From: Pseudomonadales bacterium
GTDB taxonomy: Bacteria; Pseudomonadota; Gammaproteobacteria; Pseudomonadales; Azotimanducaceae
DNA length: 64,000 bases
NCBI GenBank assembly: GCA_017642855.1
Contig: JAEPOO010000001.1
Span: 1,149,072-1,213,071, forward strand
Direction: 5' to 3'
In this document: piece by piece, positions 51,080-59,914 of the stretch
Layout: each line of letters opens with the position of its first letter
Numbering within the stretch: the first letter of the stretch is position 1
Made by a program: the position numbers and the translations under genes
Notes under the pieces: model-generated
What the model saw: the letters and a program-made list of their open reading frames with translations, nothing else
Told to the model about the DNA's origin: nothing
Database searches by the model: none

Positions 51080-51496
51080 TTAGCTCAAGGGTATCCCTAC
51101 ATCAGCCTTGAGCTCAACCGTGTTGCCATCAGGATCCTGGATGTAGACGGACAGGCCATAACCCTTTGCACCATAACGCTCGCCCACCTCCGAAGCCTCG
51201 ATGCCATGGGATGAAAGCCACTCTCTCAGAATATCCTCGTCAAAAGTGTCCAGCGTCAGGCAAAAGTGATCCTGATTTTTGCCGTCGGGGTTTACCGGGA
51301 TTTTCCCACCAAGCTTCGAACCTACCGTTACGAGATCAATCAGTTGACGTCCTGCGCGCAATTGGTACAAACCTAGGTCCGGCAATTCACGCTCCTTGCG
51401 ACAGCCAAGGATGTCTTCGTAGAAGCGCAGAGAGGCATCCAGATCCGCAACCCGAAGTACGATGTGATCAATGCCAGAAATGGAAAAAGGTCTCAT
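51080..51496 (-). CDS. VOC-superfamily metalloprotein (glyoxalase-like)
   Basis: 138 residues, two beta-alpha-beta-beta-beta units: GIDHIVLRVADLDASLRFYE (first metal His) and DHFCLTLDTFDEDILREWL, closing with YIQDPDGNTVELKA (Glu). Similar to a subgroup with FosX and ring-cleavage enzymes; the reaction is unknown. It is the first gene of the VOC-SDR-cupin-GNAT operon. The start has no strong ribosome site. Confidence 0.85.
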   Translation of the reverse strand: MRPFSISGIDHIVLRVADLDASLRFYEDILGCRKERELPDLGLYQLRAGRQLIDLVTVGSKLGGKIPVNPDGKNQDHFCLTLDTFDEDILREWLSSHGIEASEVGERYGAKGYGLSVYIQDPDGNTVELKADVGIPLS

Positions 51497-51540
51497 AAGT
51501 GATTAGACAGGTGTGGTTGTCAAAACGTTAGGGTACCATC

Positions 51541-51980
51541 ATGCGCATGAAGCTGATCAACTTGCTTGCCTTGTTGCTTTTACCGATGACTGCCCGTGCG
51601 GAAGGCTGGGAGTAGGCACCGGGGCACGCTATTGGCAACGACAGCTCGCGGAGTTGCAGGCACACGTCGGAGCCATTGAGAGCAGCCGCGTCGCGGTGAC
51701 AGCCGTTCTTTACGACAGCCCCGCGGACCTGGCGAGGTTTACGGGCAAGCACAACATCACGTTCCCTATACTGAGCAACGAAGACTCTGAGATCATCACC
51801 ACGCTCGGTCTGCTGAATACTGACATGGCTGAGGGCACAACATACTATGGCGTACCCTATCCCGGCGTTTTCCTGCTCGACAGCGATAGCCGGATCGTTG
51901 CCAAGTATGCCGAGCAGGACGATCAAGTGCGCCCGCTGATCGCTGATGTTCTTGTCGGTGTCAACGCGCTGACGCACTGA
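51541..51980 (+). pseudogene. broken secreted redoxin (AhpC/TSA-like) gene
   Basis: ATG 51541 begins a clean signal peptide (MRMKLINLLALLLLPMTARA) that stops at TAG about 5 codons later. The next frame continues with RYWQRQLAELQAHVGAIESS, VLYDSPADLARFTGKHNITF, PILSNEDSEII and YYGVPYPGVFLLDSDSRIVA, the later part of a thioredoxin-fold peroxiredoxin. The N-terminal strand and the expected W-C-P-Y-C motif are missing. So both a deletion and a frameshift are seen. A longer frame from 51513 exists but gives no sensible N-terminus. Confidence 0.7.
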
Positions 51981-51990
51981 CTCATGGGCA

Positions 51991-52449
51991 CTAAAAAACA
52001 CCCGCCTCCAGCCCTGCAGCCATGGCCATACCCAGCGCTTCACACCGATCGACTTGCTCGTCCTGCAAATCACCCACCACCAGAACGGGGTCCTGCACTT
52101 CACGAAAATTGTATCCATTGCAGATTCTGCGAATGGAGGTGAGCGCACCGGTGCCATCATTACCTGCACCGATGAACAGGCAGTAGGGTCTGCCATCCAC
52201 CTGTCCTTCTACCTCGTAGAACGTCCGGTCAAAAAAATCTTTCAGGGCACCAGACATATAACCGAAGTTTTCAGGCGTGCCGAACATAACACCATCAGCC
52301 CACAACAAGTCTTCCGGGCCTGCATCAAGCGCCTGCAAAAAGCGCAGCTCGACGTCTATATCGGGATGTGTCACACCACGGCGGACCGCTTCTGCCATCT
52401 TTCCGATCTTGCCTGTCTTACTGTGATAAACCACGAGCAGGTGTTTCAC
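51991..52449 (-). CDS. flavodoxin-fold protein (WrbA/NADPH-quinone-reductase-like)
   Basis: 152 residues. VVYHSKTGKIGKMAEAVRRG is the FMN-phosphate loop, GVMFGTPENFGYMSGALKDF the FMN-ring region, and CLFIGAGNDGTGALTSIRRI the next. It fits small NAD(P)H-dependent flavodoxin-like reductases. The partner is unknown. The 52450-52583 gap upstream holds only a weak 31-codon frame (MNKPVVTGVLWFSDAELR) that I do not count as a gene. Confidence 0.85.
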   Translation of the reverse strand: MKHLLVVYHSKTGKIGKMAEAVRRGVTHPDIDVELRFLQALDAGPEDLLWADGVMFGTPENFGYMSGALKDFFDRTFYEVEGQVDGRPYCLFIGAGNDGTGALTSIRRICNGYNFREVQDPVLVVGDLQDEQVDRCEALGMAMAAGLEAGVF

Positions 52450-52583
52450 TCAGCTTATTCCTCTGCATCCCACCTGACATAGAAGCGCTTGTCGCAGTTC
52501 AGCGTCACTGAACCACAACACACCGGTGACCACGGGTTTGTTCATGTGCCTCATCTTCTGGTTCTTTCCTTCCCTGCCGGCTT

Positions 52584-53099
52584 CTAAACTTTTCGCAATC
52601 GAATCACCGTGCGAGCGATATAGTCATACTCAGGCACTTCGAGATTGCGCTTAGCCGCTGCGCCTTTCTCAACGCGCCCGGACGTATCGTAGCGGCTACG
52701 ATGACAGGGGCAGCTGAATCCTTCAAATCCGTCTCCAGCCAGCACCTCAACTTCGCAACCCAGGTGTGTGCAATTTGAAAACACCACCAGGTGGTCAGCC
52801 CTCCTGGCTCTCAGCGTGTTCTCCGCGAATTCCGGTTGAGATGAATTCTCTGAACCTGGATCTTCCAAAACAAACGGTTCCGCTTCCTCCCCGCGATCTC
52901 GCCCCACGACAAGAACGTTCCGCCCGAGCCATCGAACAGTTTTTACATCACCTGCTGACAGTTCCGAAACATCCACATCAAGAGAAACATCTTCATCAAA
53001 GCCAGGAAACCAGGACCGCAGGAAAGGCACCGTAAAACCTGCCAGTGCGATGGCAGAAAATCCAGCGACAATTCGTGTCAGTAGCGTTCGTCGATTCAT
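52584..53099 (-). CDS. solitary Rieske [2Fe-2S] protein with Tat signal
   Basis: 171 residues. MNRRTLLTRIVAGFSAIALAG is a twin-Arg signal anchor. Cluster boxes are CTHLGCE (box I) and CPCHRSRYD (box II), giving the two Cys and two His ligands. In bc1 Rieske proteins box II is usually C-P-C-H-G-S; here Gly is Arg. No cytochrome b or c1 genes adjoin, so it may serve another membrane oxidoreductase or be a spare bc1 subunit. Between the boxes the spacing is normal. Confidence 0.85.
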   Translation of the reverse strand: MNRRTLLTRIVAGFSAIALAGFTVPFLRSWFPGFDEDVSLDVDVSELSAGDVKTVRWLGRNVLVVGRDRGEEAEPFVLEDPGSENSSQPEFAENTLRARRADHLVVFSNCTHLGCEVEVLAGDGFEGFSCPCHRSRYDTSGRVEKGAAAKRNLEVPEYDYIARTVIRLRKV

Positions 53100-53474
53100 G
53101 AGTCAGGGGCACCTTATCGCGTCAAACAGTCAACGTGTGTGTCAGAAAACGTACGGCCTTCGGAATCGCGATCAACGGGCGCCGAAGGCACCGCCCGAAC
53201 CGTCTGGGGCGTATCTGCGCCCTTATCAGACCGGAAAAACCGTTGAGCGCCACGTCGATTAACTTGGCCAATGGACGCTCGTGACCAGAACTGTTACTCG
53301 TGCGAAGGACCCGCCGGATCACAGAAGCCGGTGTTGTCCTGTTAAAGTCCAATCCAGGTGACCACAACGCTGCCATGGACACAACAACTGATGATGCAGA
53401 GTGACCCCTACATTTTCCTGGATCCCTGGATTCGAAAGTCACTGCTACGGAGCAACCGCTTCCGGCCAAATCAC
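53100..53474. other. 375-base intergenic stretch with no supported gene
   Basis: A 118-codon minus-strand frame (53122-53478) crosses it but has odd composition (Arg/Ser/Pro-rich, no domain) and overlaps the hydrolase stop. No promoter, hairpin with T-run or repeat is evident. Confidence 0.5.
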
Positions 53475-54473
53475 TCATAGACGATACACACGCGCTGCCG
53501 TGTCATGAAAGAGTGCCGCCTTTTCCTGATCAGATTTAGTTTGAGTCAACTTCTTAAAGGCATTCCAGAGAACAGGATAGGAAACCGATTTTTTATCCAC
53601 CGGAAAGTTACTCTCGAACATACAGCGATCCGCACCAAACTCATCAATACAGAACTCATAGTAAGCACTTGTCGCGTCAACCAGTTCATTCGACGACGCT
53701 GGCAGATCCCGCTTGTGCCAGTCGAAGCCGTTAACTTTCATGTTGATACCACCGAGCTTAAAGCTAACGTTTGTCACGTCCTTCAATGCCTGAATGGCGT
53801 CTTTCCATGCTGCAAACACTTCGTCTTGCTTGCCCTGATAAGGCCCTATGCCAAGCGGACCTGCAAAGTGATCGAGGATGATCGTGACATCAGGATTCAT
53901 TCTGGCCAGCTGCACGAACTCAGGAATCTGTTCGTGATAACACCAGGCATCGAAGCTCAGCCCCATGTCACCGAGAACGGCAAAACCTTCCAGAAAGTCA
54001 TCCTGCAGCATCTGGTGTTCAACAGGATGTGAGTGCGAATTCTTGATTTCTTTGCTGGCATGCCAGCCCGCGGCATGTCGAATTCCTCGAAAACGGTTGA
54101 CCGAAGCCTGGACATGGGCTTCAAGCACTTCTCGAACGCCAGCACCGAGTGTCAGGTCAGCAAAACTGACGATACCGGCACATGCTCGAACGTCGCCATA
54201 ACCACCGGATGCACTCATCGCTGCAACGCCCTGAACAAACTCGGTTTCACCAACCGGCGCCATATGATCAGGCAAGTCTTTGCTGAACATGGAATCACAC
54301 TCAACGAAGACCGTACTGACAACGTTATGCCCGGTATTGATATCATCCAGAAGCTCATGCAGCAGATACCGGCTTCCGTTACGATCCCAAAGATGATGAT
54401 GGGGGTCACAAATTCTCAGATCCGGCTCGAGAATTTCTTCCTGAACCTTATCGAGCCAAACCTGGTCAACCAT
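53475..54473 (-). CDS. amidohydrolase-2-type TIM-barrel hydrolase
   Basis: 332 residues. ICDPHHHLWDR near residue 22 is the first metal motif (H-x-H), with HAAGWHASKE, LDHFAGPLG (H) and RCMFESNFPVDK (the late Asp in the PF04909 fold) following. Family members hydrolyse or decarboxylate ring or lactone substrates. The substrate is unknown. Divergent from the HAD gene by 40 bases. Confidence 0.85.
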   Translation of the reverse strand: MVDQVWLDKVQEEILEPDLRICDPHHHLWDRNGSRYLLHELLDDINTGHNVVSTVFVECDSMFSKDLPDHMAPVGETEFVQGVAAMSASGGYGDVRACAGIVSFADLTLGAGVREVLEAHVQASVNRFRGIRHAAGWHASKEIKNSHSHPVEHQMLQDDFLEGFAVLGDMGLSFDAWCYHEQIPEFVQLARMNPDVTIILDHFAGPLGIGPYQGKQDEVFAAWKDAIQALKDVTNVSFKLGGINMKVNGFDWHKRDLPASSNELVDATSAYYEFCIDEFGADRCMFESNFPVDKKSVSYPVLWNAFKKLTQTKSDQEKAALFHDTAARVYRL

Positions 54474-54513
54474 ACTTCTACCCTGCAGTGCTTCATGCTA
54501 AGTTTCCTATTCT

Positions 54514-55320
54514 ATGCCTGATGTCCAAGCTTTAGCCATCGACCTCGACGGGACCCTTCTGGTCGGTGAGTCTTTATCCAACAGAAACAGAGAAGCCGTT
54601 CGCCGTGCTTTCGATGCAGGCATACACGTCATCATCGCGACCGCGCGCTGGCGTCAGATGGCGGAACGGATCGGCGACGAAATCGGTTTACGCCACACCC
54701 CGATCATTGCCTGCAGCGGCGCTCAGGTTTACTGCACCGAAATCAGCCAGGACATCTACGACACCCGCCTGCCAACCGACTTTGTCGAGCAGCTCTATAA
54801 GATCTGCAATGAACATCGCTGTATCGCGTCTGCCACAGTGGATGCACATACCTGGCTGAAAATCGATCAGAAACCCCCGGCAGAGATTCTGTCTGATGAA
54901 CTCAGATGGGTAGAACAGCTGCCAGCGAACGACTCGAATCCGGCACACCTCCCTCGCATCGCGACGGTGCAGGGTTCATCGACCATTGGACTGGTGCGTG
55001 AGCTCCAGTCGCGAGATTTTGCTGATCAAGTCAACATCTTTGATTCCATTGGTCCGAGTGGCAAAACCGTCATCACGATTACCGCAAAAACCGCGGACAA
55101 AGGTATCGCGCTGCAAAAGGCTTGTGATCATTTAGATATACACCATGATTCAGTCGTGGCGTTTGGCGACGCCGGCAATGACATCGAAATGTTCAAAATT
55201 GCCGGACAATCTGTTGCTATGGGTCAGGCCGATGACTCGGTCAAACAAGCGGCAACTCATGTGACCGCGCACAATGAAGATGATGGTGTCGCGGAGTTTA
55301 TCGAGAAAAATCTACTGTAG
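54514..55320 (+). CDS. HAD-superfamily Cof-type phosphatase
   Basis: 268 residues. Motif I ALAIDLDGTLLVG (nucleophile Asp plus second Asp), motif II in IIATARWRQM, Lys in GKTVITITAKTADKGIALQ, and motif IV VVAFGDAGNDIEMFKIAG. The cap between is the Cof/IIB type. These act on sugar phosphates or flavin precursors; the substrate is unknown. Confidence 0.9.
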   Translation: MPDVQALAIDLDGTLLVGESLSNRNREAVRRAFDAGIHVIIATARWRQMAERIGDEIGLRHTPIIACSGAQVYCTEISQDIYDTRLPTDFVEQLYKICNEHRCIASATVDAHTWLKIDQKPPAEILSDELRWVEQLPANDSNPAHLPRIATVQGSSTIGLVRELQSRDFADQVNIFDSIGPSGKTVITITAKTADKGIALQKACDHLDIHHDSVVAFGDAGNDIEMFKIAGQSVAMGQADDSVKQAATHVTAHNEDDGVAEFIEKNLL

Positions 55321-55449
55321 GATCCAACGCGACCGGGTGACTGGTCAAGGTGCACTCGCGGGCAGGAGCCCGAAAGTCAGCGTACAGGGACGGACCGGGC
55401 GGCGGACCGCTTGCAGCGGCAAGAGCCGTTATCCAAGGCAGCATGGAAG
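55321..55449. other. GC-rich structured intergenic segment
   Basis: Between convergent genes. It can fold short hairpins (CGGGCAGGAGCCCG and CCGCTTGCAGCGG) and contains GTACAGGGACGG between them. This arrangement reminds me of palindromic interspersed elements in some marine gammaproteobacteria, but with one copy in view this cannot be shown. No T-run, so not a plain terminator. Confidence 0.3.
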
Positions 55450-56463
55450 CTAGGAGTGATGCCAGTGGCCTGCTTCAGGTCCCTGTTCCAGCGCTCGTTG
55501 GTGCGGCGTGTTGAGCGCTTCGAATATTTTACGTGTCGCATCGGGCACTTCCATACCGTCTTCGAAGAACACAGGTTCCTGAATATGTGCCCAAACCGGC
55601 CCTGGTTCTATCGCGCGAGAACCTTTCGGCCTGATGGCACTGACACCGCTGAGATATACAGGCACGACGGGCACTTTTTTCTCTAACGCTAGAATAGACA
55701 CACCATGTTTAAAGCGCGCCATGTGTCGTGAAGTTGAACGCGTACCTTCTGGGAAAATGCCCAGATTGGCACCTTTTTCGAGCAACCACTTAGAGTAATC
55801 CAGTGTTGCCGAACCGCCTCCCCTGCGAATGGGAAAACTGCCGCCCACCAGCGAGTTGTACCAGGGTTGAAGTTCTAGCTCTTTGCGACCTCCTCCTTTC
55901 CTGAGGAACCAGCGATCCGCTGCTGCACCCATGTAGATGTTGGAACGAACACCGATCGGCAGACTTCCCAGCAAGGCAAGTGTGTCGAAGTGGCTGGTGT
56001 GATTGGCGACCACGATGCAGTTGCCGCGAAACTTTTTGAAGTTCTCGCTACCGGTGATATTCAAGGGTTTAAAGTATTTCCAGATCCAGCGATCATACTG
56101 ATACCAGCGCATGGCTAATCTGGCCAGCCTTGCCCACCACTTTATTTGCCATTCGTGCGGCCCCTCAGTCCTGATTTCCTTGCGGATCAACTGCTCAAAG
56201 AGATCCAGATCAATCGCAGGCAGCAGCAATGACTCATCCGTCTCTGTAAATTCTTGCTGTAAGACGGCTTTCTGTGCGCGAAGGTTATCTGAGACTTCAA
56301 AAACCGTACAGTGATCCCATTCACCTAGCGTGAAGAAATCCGCGAGAATGTTGGCTTCCCACTGCTCAAGGGTACGGCGAATATTTAGAAGGTTGTCAGG
56401 GTCACCGGCTATTTCGCGTTGGCCGCGCTTGGAGTGTCGAGCAAGAAGAATATAGGCTGGCAT
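55450..56463 (-). CDS. GYD-like domain fused to a PlsC-type acyltransferase
   Basis: 337 residues. Residues 1-100 resemble the GYD domain: MPAYILLARHSKRGQREIAG, then DFFTLGEWDHCTVFEVSD, where G-E-W-D stands for the namesake G-E-Y-D. From about 140 comes a 1-acylglycerol-phosphate-acyltransferase domain with CIVVANHTSHFDTLALLG (H-x4-D), YNSLVGGSFPIRRGG, LGIFPEGTRSTS and a VPVVPVYLSG strand. So this is a membrane-associated lipid acyltransferase with a possible sensor or binding domain. The next upstream gene, 18 bases away, is a free GYD protein, an unusual pairing. Confidence 0.8.
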   Translation of the reverse strand: MPAYILLARHSKRGQREIAGDPDNLLNIRRTLEQWEANILADFFTLGEWDHCTVFEVSDNLRAQKAVLQQEFTETDESLLLPAIDLDLFEQLIRKEIRTEGPHEWQIKWWARLARLAMRWYQYDRWIWKYFKPLNITGSENFKKFRGNCIVVANHTSHFDTLALLGSLPIGVRSNIYMGAAADRWFLRKGGGRKELELQPWYNSLVGGSFPIRRGGGSATLDYSKWLLEKGANLGIFPEGTRSTSRHMARFKHGVSILALEKKVPVVPVYLSGVSAIRPKGSRAIEPGPVWAHIQEPVFFEDGMEVPDATRKIFEALNTPHQRALEQGPEAGHWHHS

Positions 56464-56481
56464 TCTTCAGTCTCCGGGGAT

Positions 56482-56787
56482 TCAGTCTCCTCCCGAGGCG
56501 TCTCCACTCAGCATGTCGACAAACTCATCAACACCCATTGCGGGTAGAGTCGTTATTTTGATCGTGCCACGACTGCCCAGCTCGACAGTGAGTCGAGCCA
56601 TGACTTCGTTGGTGGGCGCCTCGATGATATTAACGAAATCATAGCCACCCATGGTGGCGAATTGGGCGGTGACCCGCGCACCCATGGACTCCACTTCCTT
56701 GTTCACGGCGTGAAGACGTTCCGGACGTTCTTTGAGCGTTTTTCTGCCTTCATCGGTGAGGTTACTCAACATAATGTAGGTCGCCAT
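56482..56787 (-). CDS. stand-alone GYD-domain protein
   Basis: 101 residues. MATYIMLSNLTDEGRKTLKE, then AQFATMGGYDFVNIIEAPTN and GSRGTIKITTLPAM, the GYD family in full. Function unknown; ferredoxin-like fold expected. Probably cotranscribed with the GYD-acyltransferase fusion. Confidence 0.85.
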   Translation of the reverse strand: MATYIMLSNLTDEGRKTLKERPERLHAVNKEVESMGARVTAQFATMGGYDFVNIIEAPTNEVMARLTVELGSRGTIKITTLPAMGVDEFVDMLSGDASGGD

Positions 56788-56849
56788 GATCCCTCCTGAC
56801 GGGTTCTTCTTGTTTTATCCCTTTGCCTCTTTTTATCACAAAAGTACAG

Positions 56850-57272
56850 CTACCACTCCCCAATATTTTCCATCGAGCACCAGGGTTCAACGGGCTCAAG
56901 GGGTGAACCGCTCTGTAACAGCTCAACAGAAATGTTGTCCGGTGATCTCACGAACGCCATGCGACCATCTCTTGGTGGGCGATTGATGATGACACCTCCA
57001 TCCATTAGCTTCTGACAGGTCTCGTAGATATTTTCAACAGCATAAGCCAGATGACCGAAGTTTCGGCTCCCCTCGCCCAGGCTGTCACCATCCCAGTTGT
57101 AGGTCAGTTCAACCTGAGCGCTCTCATCGCCTGGCGCAGACAAAAACACGAGGGTAAACCTGCCCGCTTCATTGTCGTAACGGGCATTTTCCTGCAGGCC
57201 TAATTTTTTGCAGTAAAAATCCAGTGATTCATCGATGTCATTGACCCGGACCATGGTGTGTAGATACTTCAT
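56850..57272 (-). CDS. glyoxalase I-like VOC protein
   Basis: 140 residues. KYLHTMVRVNDIDESLDFYC has the first metal His at residue 5, VELTYNWD the first Glu, NFGHLAYAVENI the second His, and PDNISVELLQSG the final Glu. This His-Glu-His-Glu set is that of lactoylglutathione lyase (GloA), which detoxifies methylglyoxal with glutathione. Length is right. Some variation in the N-x-x-x-P end leaves other VOC functions open. Confidence 0.82.
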   Translation of the reverse strand: MKYLHTMVRVNDIDESLDFYCKKLGLQENARYDNEAGRFTLVFLSAPGDESAQVELTYNWDGDSLGEGSRNFGHLAYAVENIYETCQKLMDGGVIINRPPRDGRMAFVRSPDNISVELLQSGSPLEPVEPWCSMENIGEW

Positions 57273-57337
57273 GCTGTTTTCCTGTGACTACCTGTGATCA
57301 TCTTACCATCGGGGTCTCCAGGATGAATCTATCCGGC

Positions 57338-57805
57338 TTACCTTGACATCTCTGCCAGCAACACCTCGTTTTCTAGGGTTTTCAAACTCGCTGTAGCAGC
57401 TTCTTTTCCCTTAATGACGAAGTGTTCAAGGAAGAAGGCCTCACGCCCTTCACTCATAAAGTCCTGAGGCGTCAGAATGCCGTAGATAATCGGCGTGCCG
57501 GTTTGCATCTGAAGCGTCATCACAGCATCCATCACACCGGAGGCCACAAAATCATGACGATAAACGCCATGATCAGCGATCAAACCAACCACAACAATGA
57601 GGTCCGGGTTTGAGCGATCGATCAGTTTCTGACAAAAAAGTGGTATCTCCACGACACCCGCCACTTCATATTCACTGACCAGAAGCGGCACTTCCGAATG
57701 TTCAAGATTTTCACGACAGCTTCTCGCAAAAGCGTCTACGGTAGGCCCGTGCCAGCTGGCTTTAACAATAGCGATGGTTTTTGGATAAGACTTGGAATAC
57801 ATCAT
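57338..57805 (-). CDS. ribH: type II lumazine synthase
   Basis: 155 residues; makes 6,7-dimethyl-8-ribityllumazine, the substrate of riboflavin synthase. IVKASWHGPTVDAFARS, VVEIPLFCQKLI, VGLIADHGVYRHDFVASGVM, LQMQTGTPIIYGILTPQ and FVIKGKEAATA fit the RibH2 branch seen in Brucella and relatives, rather than the E. coli type. I choose ATG 57805; GGGAG stands just before it, and 57802 is equally possible. An upstream start at 57829 adds eight residues. Its partner ribE is at 14169. No FMN riboswitch was seen in the 57830-57960 gap. Confidence 0.87.
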   Translation of the reverse strand: MMYSKSYPKTIAIVKASWHGPTVDAFARSCRENLEHSEVPLLVSEYEVAGVVEIPLFCQKLIDRSNPDLIVVVGLIADHGVYRHDFVASGVMDAVMTLQMQTGTPIIYGILTPQDFMSEGREAFFLEHFVIKGKEAATASLKTLENEVLLAEMSR

Positions 57806-57960
57806 CGATCTCCCAGAACTGGGTTTCATTCGGACCGACTCAGGAAATGAAGAGATTCAACAAACGTTGCTTGGGTCGCCTGTCTGGTGATGACTTTGCC
57901 GATGTCGGTGGCGGGTCTGGCGAGTAGACGCGCTCAGTTTACCGTCCTGATTTAGCCCAT

Positions 57961-59901
57961 TCAAAGCCCAATAAATACCGTCGATGAGAAGGCAACAGCA
58001 CCGTTTTGCTGGCGAATGACCAGGTAGTAGTAGTCCCCTTTACGAGGCGCGCTTTGATCCTGATACCGGTAGTTATAGCTACCGTCTTCAGACAGCGGGG
58101 CTCGTGCACGCTCTATAACCAGGCGGTCGGAGTAACCAGAAACCTCCATAGTGCGAACCGCCACAGATTCAGCTTCAGCCAAAGGAACCAAAAACCGTTG
58201 CCCCGGCGTCGGCTGTGGGAGCCTGTCCTCAGGCAACCAGGCGGCATCTTCGAAGCCTTCCGCAATGCCAATCTCCAGCACGGTATCTGGTGTGGTTTCT
58301 TCGAGTAAGAGCAGCAAACGATTCACGGTACCGTGAGTTTTCGTGAGGAAATCCACTCGACGCTTGCTGGGCTGAGCATTGAGGCGCCAGCCCCTCGCCA
58401 CCAGGTTTTCAGGTAAAAGAATCCTGGCATCCCGGATTGCCACGTAACCCACCCATTCGCGCGCATTCCGCGGAAGACTCAATACCCGGCTAAACGGCGT
58501 GCTGTCACTGGCCACTGATAATTGATAAATGCTTTCGTCGAGCCGTGCACCCTGCGCCACGTCCAGTGCTTCACCGTTTTTGTAAAGCGTGATGCTGTCG
58601 ATGGGTCCACCAGCTGTGATCTCGAAACCAATGTTGCGAACTTCTGCCATTTCAAGCTCGCGAGACTCAGGCAGTACGATCATTCGCTCGCCAATGGAAA
58701 CATAGGTATTGCCAGCGTTCATCGCCTTATTCCAACCGCCAGAACCTGATATCACGGCGGTGTGAACCGTCTGGTGATCACGAGGATACTGGCGGGAGTC
58801 GTTGGAGCCAACGAATCCAACGGCATAACCTTGTCCAGCAACCCGGTTTCCGAGCCAAATGTACTGGCTCGCACCGGACGCGATTTGCACCAGCTTCGTC
58901 GTCGCGATCGTACGCTGACGTAGATCGACCAGCTTCTCCGGCTGGACTACCCCTGTCATATCCCGTTCATTCCAGGGTAACACCAGGTCAAAGTAGCCAC
59001 CGCCTGCCAACAACATCCGTTCTGGATCGAGTCGACCACCTGATTCACGTTTCATTCCGGCGAAGTCCACCCAGACCAGATCCGATTCATAGTCACCGAC
59101 TCTGATCCTGTTGGAAAAGGCCTTGATACCGCCGCCCCCAGAGCGGAGTTCCACCTGATAAATCCCTGGCCTGTCAAAACTGACACCCGGCACAAGACTC
59201 ACTGATCGATCAAGTTCGGCTCGCTGGCGGAAAGCGCCATTCACCCTGAGATCCAATGAAAGCGGCCGATCATCTACCAGATTGCCAAACCGGTCTTCCA
59301 TGCGGACCCTGAGATCAACGTCCTTCCCCGGACGGGATAACGATTTTGCAGTCACGGTGATTCGATCAAATTCTGCCGCTTCCAGCGTCACGGCATTTGT
59401 CGCGATTCTTCGTGGCCTCTTAGAAGGCGGCCGCAAGAATACGGCAAGAGAAAACTGATGATCAGCGACAGTCGGCAACACCAGATTTGTCACCTCGAAC
59501 GTTATGTTTGAACCGGCAGCAAGCCCAAGCGCTCCGACACGATAGCCAGGCGCAGCAAAAATGGCATCGACACCACCCTCGACACCAGAGACTTTCTCAT
59601 AGATCTTTTCTGAGTCAGGCAGGTCTCTGGTGTTTAAAAACGCCTCACCCTGAGGGTCATCGTGTTGTAGCCGTGACTCATCCAACCAGTGCTGCTGAAC
59701 GGTTATTACAGTACCCGGAGCAAGAGCCTCTTCCACTCGAACAACAAGACTGGCGTCAACAACCGACCCGGCGGTGGATGGTCCTGACAGTTTTAGTCGC
59801 GCGGATGTATTAGAAATTTCCTCAGCGAGAGAAAAACTCGAAAGAAACAAAAAGATAAACGTCAGGCGAGGTGAGGCACCTAACCGATTACAAAAAGTCA
59901 T
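57961..59901 (-). CDS. large secreted protein resembling DUF3604/PHP enzymes but lacking metal ligands
   Basis: 646 residues with a signal peptide (ends SLAEE). The N-terminal 270 residues are beta-rich and Ig-like. Then the frame of DUF3604/CehA-type PHP proteins seems to appear: ESDLVWVDFAGMK where G-D-L-H-x-H is expected, YFDLVLPWNERDMTG where T-D-H-D is expected, and GQGYAVGFVGSNDSRQYP where G-S-D-x-H is expected. The following ITAGGPIDSITLYKNGEAL fits the family's end. All His ligands are absent, so it is probably a non-catalytic relative. Assignment from remembered patterns only. Confidence 0.5.
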   Translation of the reverse strand: MTFCNRLGASPRLTFIFLFLSSFSLAEEISNTSARLKLSGPSTAGSVVDASLVVRVEEALAPGTVITVQQHWLDESRLQHDDPQGEAFLNTRDLPDSEKIYEKVSGVEGGVDAIFAAPGYRVGALGLAAGSNITFEVTNLVLPTVADHQFSLAVFLRPPSKRPRRIATNAVTLEAAEFDRITVTAKSLSRPGKDVDLRVRMEDRFGNLVDDRPLSLDLRVNGAFRQRAELDRSVSLVPGVSFDRPGIYQVELRSGGGGIKAFSNRIRVGDYESDLVWVDFAGMKRESGGRLDPERMLLAGGGYFDLVLPWNERDMTGVVQPEKLVDLRQRTIATTKLVQIASGASQYIWLGNRVAGQGYAVGFVGSNDSRQYPRDHQTVHTAVISGSGGWNKAMNAGNTYVSIGERMIVLPESRELEMAEVRNIGFEITAGGPIDSITLYKNGEALDVAQGARLDESIYQLSVASDSTPFSRVLSLPRNAREWVGYVAIRDARILLPENLVARGWRLNAQPSKRRVDFLTKTHGTVNRLLLLLEETTPDTVLEIGIAEGFEDAAWLPEDRLPQPTPGQRFLVPLAEAESVAVRTMEVSGYSDRLVIERARAPLSEDGSYNYRYQDQSAPRKGDYYYLVIRQQNGAVAFSSTVFIGL

Positions 59902-59914
59902 TACGTAAGTGTGA

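Noticed and set aside
52470..52562. 31-codon frame MNKPVVTGVL upstream of the flavodoxin gene
   Set aside because: Too short, no family, ribosome site too close to the start.
53122..53478. 118-codon frame in the gap after the Rieske gene
   Set aside because: Odd composition, no domain, overlaps the hydrolase stop.
57830..57960. FMN riboswitch upstream of lumazine synthase
   Set aside because: No conserved RFN element strings were found on the minus strand.
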